Shown here: in pieces, positions 61,642 to 64,000 of the stretch
Layout: every line of letters starts with the position of its first letter
Numbering within the stretch: position 1 is the stretch's first letter
Notes under the pieces: generated by a model
Told to the model about the DNA's origin: nothing
Seen by the model: the letters and a program-made list of their open reading frames with translations, nothing else
Databases searched by the model: none
Position numbers and translations under genes: made by a program
From: Bacteroidetes bacterium 37-13
GTDB lineage: Bacteria > Bacteroidota > Bacteroidia > Chitinophagales > LD1
Assembly: GCA_001897535.1 (NCBI GenBank)
Contig: MKTC01000040.1
Location: 1 to 64,000, forward strand
Length of the DNA: 64,000 nt
Reading direction: 5' to 3'

Positions 61642-62769
61642 TTACTTTTTAAAATATACCGGCATCGAAAAATTCAAGAAATGTATCGGGTGAAAAACCA
61701 CTTGTCCAAGCGTATTAAACTCAATGGCAGGAAATGGAAGTTTAATAATGTTTAGCGCCTGCAACAACACTTTTACATACTTGTTATTGGTTTTTATTTT
61801 GGTTAAATCAGCATCAATAGAAATAAAGAATTTGCGGTAACGTTTCACATCAGTTCTATCAACGATGTTTCCATTTTTATCTGTCCATTTATTTTCAAAA
61901 CCGCCATACATATTTCCTGCCCCGTAGCCAATGGCAATGTTTAGCCATTTAGCGTGCTTCTGCGATTTAAAAAACGATGAAGTATTTATACACAACCAAG
62001 TATTGATGTTATTGTAATCTTTAATAATTTTTTCGCCTACTGAAGTTCCAAATAAATCATCAGCACGTTGTTTTAACTCGCCACGTGGATAAGGATTTAG
62101 GTGTAAAGAATATTTTAGTTGAATACGCTGCTCGCCCCAAATAGCAAACTGTGTAGTTGCCAAAGCAGCACCTAAAAAATCAGCACCTAAATCGCTCACA
62201 CTCGCGCCCCATTTAGAAGAAAACCCATCTAAAAGCTCTATAAAAGCAATGTAGGTAAAAGCCATGCCACCCGATGTTAGAGCTGCGGGAACTTTTTTCA
62301 TTCCACTCCAACGCAATGCGTGGTAAGTATAAACCGAAATAAAATATGGTGAAAAAATATGCCCGCATTTGTCAATTTGATTCCACTCTCTTGAGTCATC
62401 GAAAAAGTGAAATTTACTGCGCGGATATTGTGCATACCAAGCGCGGTCTAAACCAACCATAGAAACCGCAAATAGGCCTGTGGTGATGCCAACTACGCCA
62501 GCTAATCTTTTCTTATTTAAGGTGGGAGAATTTTCTAACCAATGCCGCTTTTTTATGGTGGTAAAGGAGTCGGGTAATGCTCGCTTAAATACAGGTGATA
62601 CGGTAGATGGAACAGTATTAAAAGATGATGCTGGAAATGCTTGGGTAAAAGCAGTAGTGTCTTCTTGTGCAAATATTCCAAAGGGCAAAGCCGCAAATAC
62701 TATCATGCAGATTAAATATTTAATTTGCCGATAAAATCTTCCTTCATTTGCTTTGTGCATACATTGCAT
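61642..62769 (-). CDS. DUF2279 (YfiM-like) membrane-associated protein
   Basis: A 375-aa protein with an N-terminal signal or anchor (MIVFAALPFGIFAQ) and the DUF2279 core: DRAWYAQYPRSKFHFFDDSR, WNQIDKCGHIFSPYFIS, ELLDGFSSKWGASVSDLGAD. Its conserved Asp/His pattern (IDKCGH; SVSDLGAD) suggests a lipid-modifying fold, but no function is established. The 5' end lies 24 bp from the divergent ppk1 start. Confidence 0.85.
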   Translation of the reverse strand: MQCMHKANEGRFYRQIKYLICMIVFAALPFGIFAQEDTTAFTQAFPASSFNTVPSTVSPVFKRALPDSFTTIKKRHWLENSPTLNKKRLAGVVGITTGLFAVSMVGLDRAWYAQYPRSKFHFFDDSREWNQIDKCGHIFSPYFISVYTYHALRWSGMKKVPAALTSGGMAFTYIAFIELLDGFSSKWGASVSDLGADFLGAALATTQFAIWGEQRIQLKYSLHLNPYPRGELKQRADDLFGTSVGEKIIKDYNNINTWLCINTSSFFKSQKHAKWLNIAIGYGAGNMYGGFENKWTDKNGNIVDRTDVKRYRKFFISIDADLTKIKTNNKYVKVLLQALNIIKLPFPAIEFNTLGQVVFHPIHFLNFSMPVYFKK

Positions 62770-62793
62770 TGTAAGCGAATAAACAATAAAAAT

Positions 62794-64000
62794 ATGAAGC
62801 GCGATAAATTTGTAAATCGTGAAATTAGTTGGCTAAGTTTTAATGAAAGAGTGTTGCAAGAAGCGGCTGATGAAAATGTGCCGCTAATTGAGCGTTTGCG
62901 TTTTTTGGCAATTTTTTCAAACAATCAAGATGAGTTTTACAGAGTGCGTGTTGCTACCGTGAAGCGCATGATTGAACTAGGGAAAAAGAGCAGAGAATCT
63001 TATACTTCAAAACCCAAAAAACTCTTAGAAGAAATTCAGGAAATTGTAATAAGGCAAACTGCGAAATTTGAAGAAATTTACAACGAAATTACTGAACAGC
63101 TAAAGCAGCACGGTGTTTCAATTATTACAGAAAAAAGTTTAAGTAAATCACAAGAAAATTTTGCCCGAAATTATTTTAATGAATTTGTGCGCCCGGCTTT
63201 AGTGCCAATAATGTTAAGCCAAGTGCCGAAATTTCCTTACCTGAAAGGGAAAGCAATTTATTTGGCAATAAAACTTTATAGGGCAGAAAATATAAAGTCA
63301 GTTCAGTATGCTTTAATTGAAGTTCCTACTGATGTGGTAAATCGGTTTTTGATTCTTCCTTCCACATCAGAGCAAAAGCACATTGTTTTATTAGATGATT
63401 TAATCCGCTTTTTTCTACCTGAAATTTTTTCCCAATTCAATTTTAATAGGTTTGAAGCTTGGGCAATAAAACTTACGCGCGATGCGGAATTGGATATTGA
63501 TAATGATATTTCACAAAGTTTTATTGATAAAATTTCAAAGAGTGTAAAAGCGAGACAAAAAGGATTGCCGGTAAGATTTATTTACGACCAAAAAATTGAT
63601 AAACTTTTGCTTCATTTCATTACTTCTAAAATGAATTTAAAGCGAATGGATAATCTTATTCCGGGCGGCAGATACCATAACTTTAAAGACTTTATCAATT
63701 TCCCGAATGTAGGCGAAAAAAATTTGGTTTATCCGGCATTTAAACCGTTGCAGCATCCGGCTTTTGCTAATTCAAAAAGTATGTTTGAAGTATTGAAAGA
63801 GCGCGATGTAATGTTGCATTTTCCGTATCAAACATTTAACCATTTTGTTGATTTGCTTCGCGAAGCAGCGATAGACCCGAATGTAAAAAGTATAAGTATT
63901 ACACTCTATCGTGTAGCTGAAAAAAGTGTGGTGGTAAACACCTTGATAAATGCTGCCAAGAACGGCAAAAAGGTTACAGCAGTTGTAGAGCTTCAAGCAC
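62794..64000 (+). CDS. ppk1: Polyphosphate kinase 1 (5' part; runs off the window)
   Basis: About 402 codons are present from the ATG at 62794. The N-terminal domain is diagnostic: NREISWLSFNERVLQEA, RLRFLAIFSNNQDEFYRVRV; the start of the catalytic domains follows (DVMLHFPYQTFNHFVDLLRE, ITLYRVAEKSVVVNTLINAA). PPK1 makes polyphosphate from ATP; the catalytic histidines lie further on, outside the window. No frameshift is seen. Confidence 0.95.
   Translation, partial: MKRDKFVNREISWLSFNERVLQEAADENVPLIERLRFLAIFSNNQDEFYRVRVATVKRMIELGKKSRESYTSKPKKLLEEIQEIVIRQTAKFEEIYNEITEQLKQHGVSIITEKSLSKSQENFARNYFNEFVRPALVPIMLSQVPKFPYLKGKAIYLAIKLYRAENIKSVQYALIEVPTDVVNRFLILPSTSEQKHIVLLDDLIRFFLPEIFSQFNFNRFEAWAIKLTRDAELDIDNDISQSFIDKISKSVKARQKGLPVRFIYDQKIDKLLLHFITSKMNLKRMDNLIPGGRYHNFKDFINFPNVGEKNLVYPAFKPLQHPAFANSKSMFEVLKERDVMLHFPYQTFNHFVDLLREAAIDPNVKSISITLYRVAEKSVVVNTLINAAKNGKKVTAVVELQA

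Noticed and set aside
62712-63996. Minus-strand open frames inside ppk1
   Set aside because: They lie antisense to a clear PPK1 reading frame and have no recognisable features.

Overview
The window looks like chromosome of a member of the Bacteroidota, probably a Chitinophagales/Sphingobacteriales-type lineage. The reasons are three secreted proteins with type IX secretion (T9SS) C-terminal sorting domains, a gliding-motility gene (gldC), the GYDIA-type GHMP kinase, DUF1573, DUF3109 and DUF4142 genes, promoters of the TTTG-N20-TAnnTTTG form, and AT-rich sequence without Shine-Dalgarno signals. No rRNA or tRNA gene was recognised.

Layout. 1-172: terminus of an IS21-like insertion sequence. 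0.3-14.7 kb: housekeeping and envelope genes (aconitase; a glycosyltransferase and DUF2062 split at a homopolymer; a FabZ-like hotdog protein; LolA; Ffh; a lipid-type ABC exporter; GYDIA kinase; HerA-like ATPase; hydrolase; PhoD phosphatase; DUF4142; cupredoxin). 14.8-21.8 kb: an unpaired M16 peptidase homologue, then a respiratory operon on the minus strand (58-aa membrane protein, CuA/cytochrome c subunit II, heme-copper subunit I, SCO/SenC, cytochrome b-ferredoxin). The order and altered active-site residues suggest an sNOR (NorSY-SenC) type nitric oxide reductase rather than an oxidase.

22.0-29.8 kb is the accessory, defence-rich region. It starts with a nucleotidyltransferase remnant cut by an IS tip. 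Two blocks follow whose ends pair like integron cassettes: MarR + VOC, and Vsr + 5mC methyltransferase + putative restriction endonuclease + OLD-like ATPase. Three hairpins of a compensated-stem family lie in this stretch, two of them almost symmetric inside the ends of the restriction block. Next to it is a decayed type V-A CRISPR-Cas locus: a three-repeat array with the Cas12a stem-loop, intact cas2, and a deletion junction joining the first ~40 codons of cas12a to the C-terminal two thirds of cas1. The array's distal end is cut 19 bp after its last repeat by the end of the restriction block.

29.9-45 kb returns to core genes (alcohol dehydrogenase, a T9SS protein whose start codon appears mutated to ACG, dual-ATPase peptide importer subunit, M1 aminopeptidase, sigma factor with putative anti-sigma/TPR partner, PBP1A, DUF3109, a small inverted-repeat element, MoxR, GldC, DUF1573, RF1). 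45.2-54.6 kb is a run of nine plus-strand genes, mostly close-packed, with AT-rich, island-like composition. It holds an acyltransferase, a TauD-like dioxygenase, two separate copies of a [small membrane protein + HTTM-like integral membrane protein] pair, two glycosyltransferases and a transglutaminase-like lipoprotein; its function is not known to me. 54.6-64 kb: RidA, a beta-barrel-like protein, an ACP-KASIII-glycosyltransferase operon, CinA, a large T9SS protein, a DUF2279 protein and the 5' part of polyphosphate kinase.
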